From Chromatiales bacterium (GTDB lineage: Bacteria > Pseudomonadota > Gammaproteobacteria > Thiohalomonadales > Thiohalomonadaceae): a stretch of DNA of 6,743 nucleotides. The position numbers and the translations under genes were made by a program. Shown piece after piece: positions 6,459 to 6,743 of this stretch; the stretch's first letter is position 1; each line of letters starts with the position of its first letter. The notes beneath the pieces were generated by a model. It searched no databases. It was not told where the DNA came from and was given only the letters and a program-made list of their open reading frames with translations. The DNA lies in the NCBI GenBank assembly GCA_029864785.1, contig JAOTST010000087.1, positions 1 through 6,743 on the forward strand, read 5' to 3'.

Positions 6459-6743
6459 TACTTTTTCTCCTCAGTGTGGATAGGTGCCTTTTCCAGATTG
6501 TGTTCGCCTTTTTCGTAGATATTGGCAGCAGAGCCAACGATGAGTTCATCAGGCGGGGTGGCGATCTTGGTATTTTTATTGGGGTAATCGAGATTGTGTA
6601 GGATGAAGCGCATGGCGTTGATGCGGGCGCGCTTTTTACAATCTGATTTAACGACCGTCCACGGGGCATCGGCGGTATCGGTGTAGAAGAACATCGCCTC
6701 TTTGGCCTCGGTATAGTCACCCCATTTATCGAGTGATGCGAGG
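6458..6743 (-). CDS. ppk2: PPK2-family polyphosphate kinase, C-terminal part (5' end outside window)
   Basis: PPK2 enzymes transfer phosphate between polyphosphate and nucleoside di- or monophosphates in the cytoplasm. Only the last 94 residues are here, read from the right edge. They open LASLDKWGDYTEAKEAMF and continue with FYTDTADAPWTVVKSD and KKRARINAMRFILHNLDYP, the characteristic C-terminal block of the family in which APW and KRAR are highly conserved. The P-loop and Walker B lie outside the window, so the subclass (GDP-, ADP- or AMP-preferring) cannot be judged. A cysteine sits in KSDCKKRAR where I would expect D or N. The 30-residue end after NKN is polar and ends in EEKK, followed by TAA at 6460-6458. 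The next gene starts on the same base, so the two are probably translated together. Confidence 0.9.
   Translation of the reverse strand, partial: LASLDKWGDYTEAKEAMFFYTDTADAPWTVVKSDCKKRARINAMRFILHNLDYPNKNTKIATPPDELIVGSAANIYEKGEHNLEKAPIHTEEKK

Overview
The window reads as a chromosomal segment of a gammaproteobacterium. The Liv proteins resemble those of Escherichia coli (compared from memory) along their whole length, gene order matches the enterobacterial livKHMGF cluster, and base composition is moderate. The genus cannot be named from this sequence; a free-living or symbiotic gammaproteobacterium outside the enterics is a reasonable guess. There is no sign of a mobile element, CRISPR array, tRNA or rRNA.

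Layout. 1-232 is an upstream leader with no convincing gene and only a weak promoter candidate. 233-5130 (+) is a complete branched-chain amino acid ABC importer: a substrate-binding protein (livJ/livK type), a strong intrinsic terminator, then livH, livM, livG and livF packed with a 2-nt gap, an 8-nt overlap and a 1-nt overlap. 5131-5300 is an intergenic stretch with a perfect 13-bp hairpin, where livF meets a convergent gene. 5301-6104 (-) encodes an unfamiliar lipoprotein with two near-identical aromatic-rich repeats and a highly charged tail. 6105-6236 holds its probable promoter, a palindrome and the end of the next unit. 6237-6458 (-) is a 73-residue helical protein of unknown function, translationally coupled (TAATG) to the 3' end of a PPK2-type polyphosphate kinase gene that runs off the right edge (6458-6743, -). 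No gene-free stretch exceeds 300 bases.

How the genes work together. The binding protein captures leucine, isoleucine or valine outside the inner membrane. LivH and LivM form the channel, and LivG and LivF hydrolyse ATP to drive uptake. Sequence details suggest the binding protein is made in excess over the permease: a good ribosome site for livJ, a terminator after it, and no visible ribosome site for livH. The binding protein carries a lipobox and is probably lipid-anchored, unlike the soluble E. coli LivJ and LivK. The minus-strand genes form a separate unit concerned with polyphosphate-linked nucleotide phosphorylation, followed by an envelope lipoprotein that probably has its own promoter.

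No clearly new multi-gene system is visible. The least explained items are the duplicated-repeat lipoprotein and the small PPK2-coupled protein.
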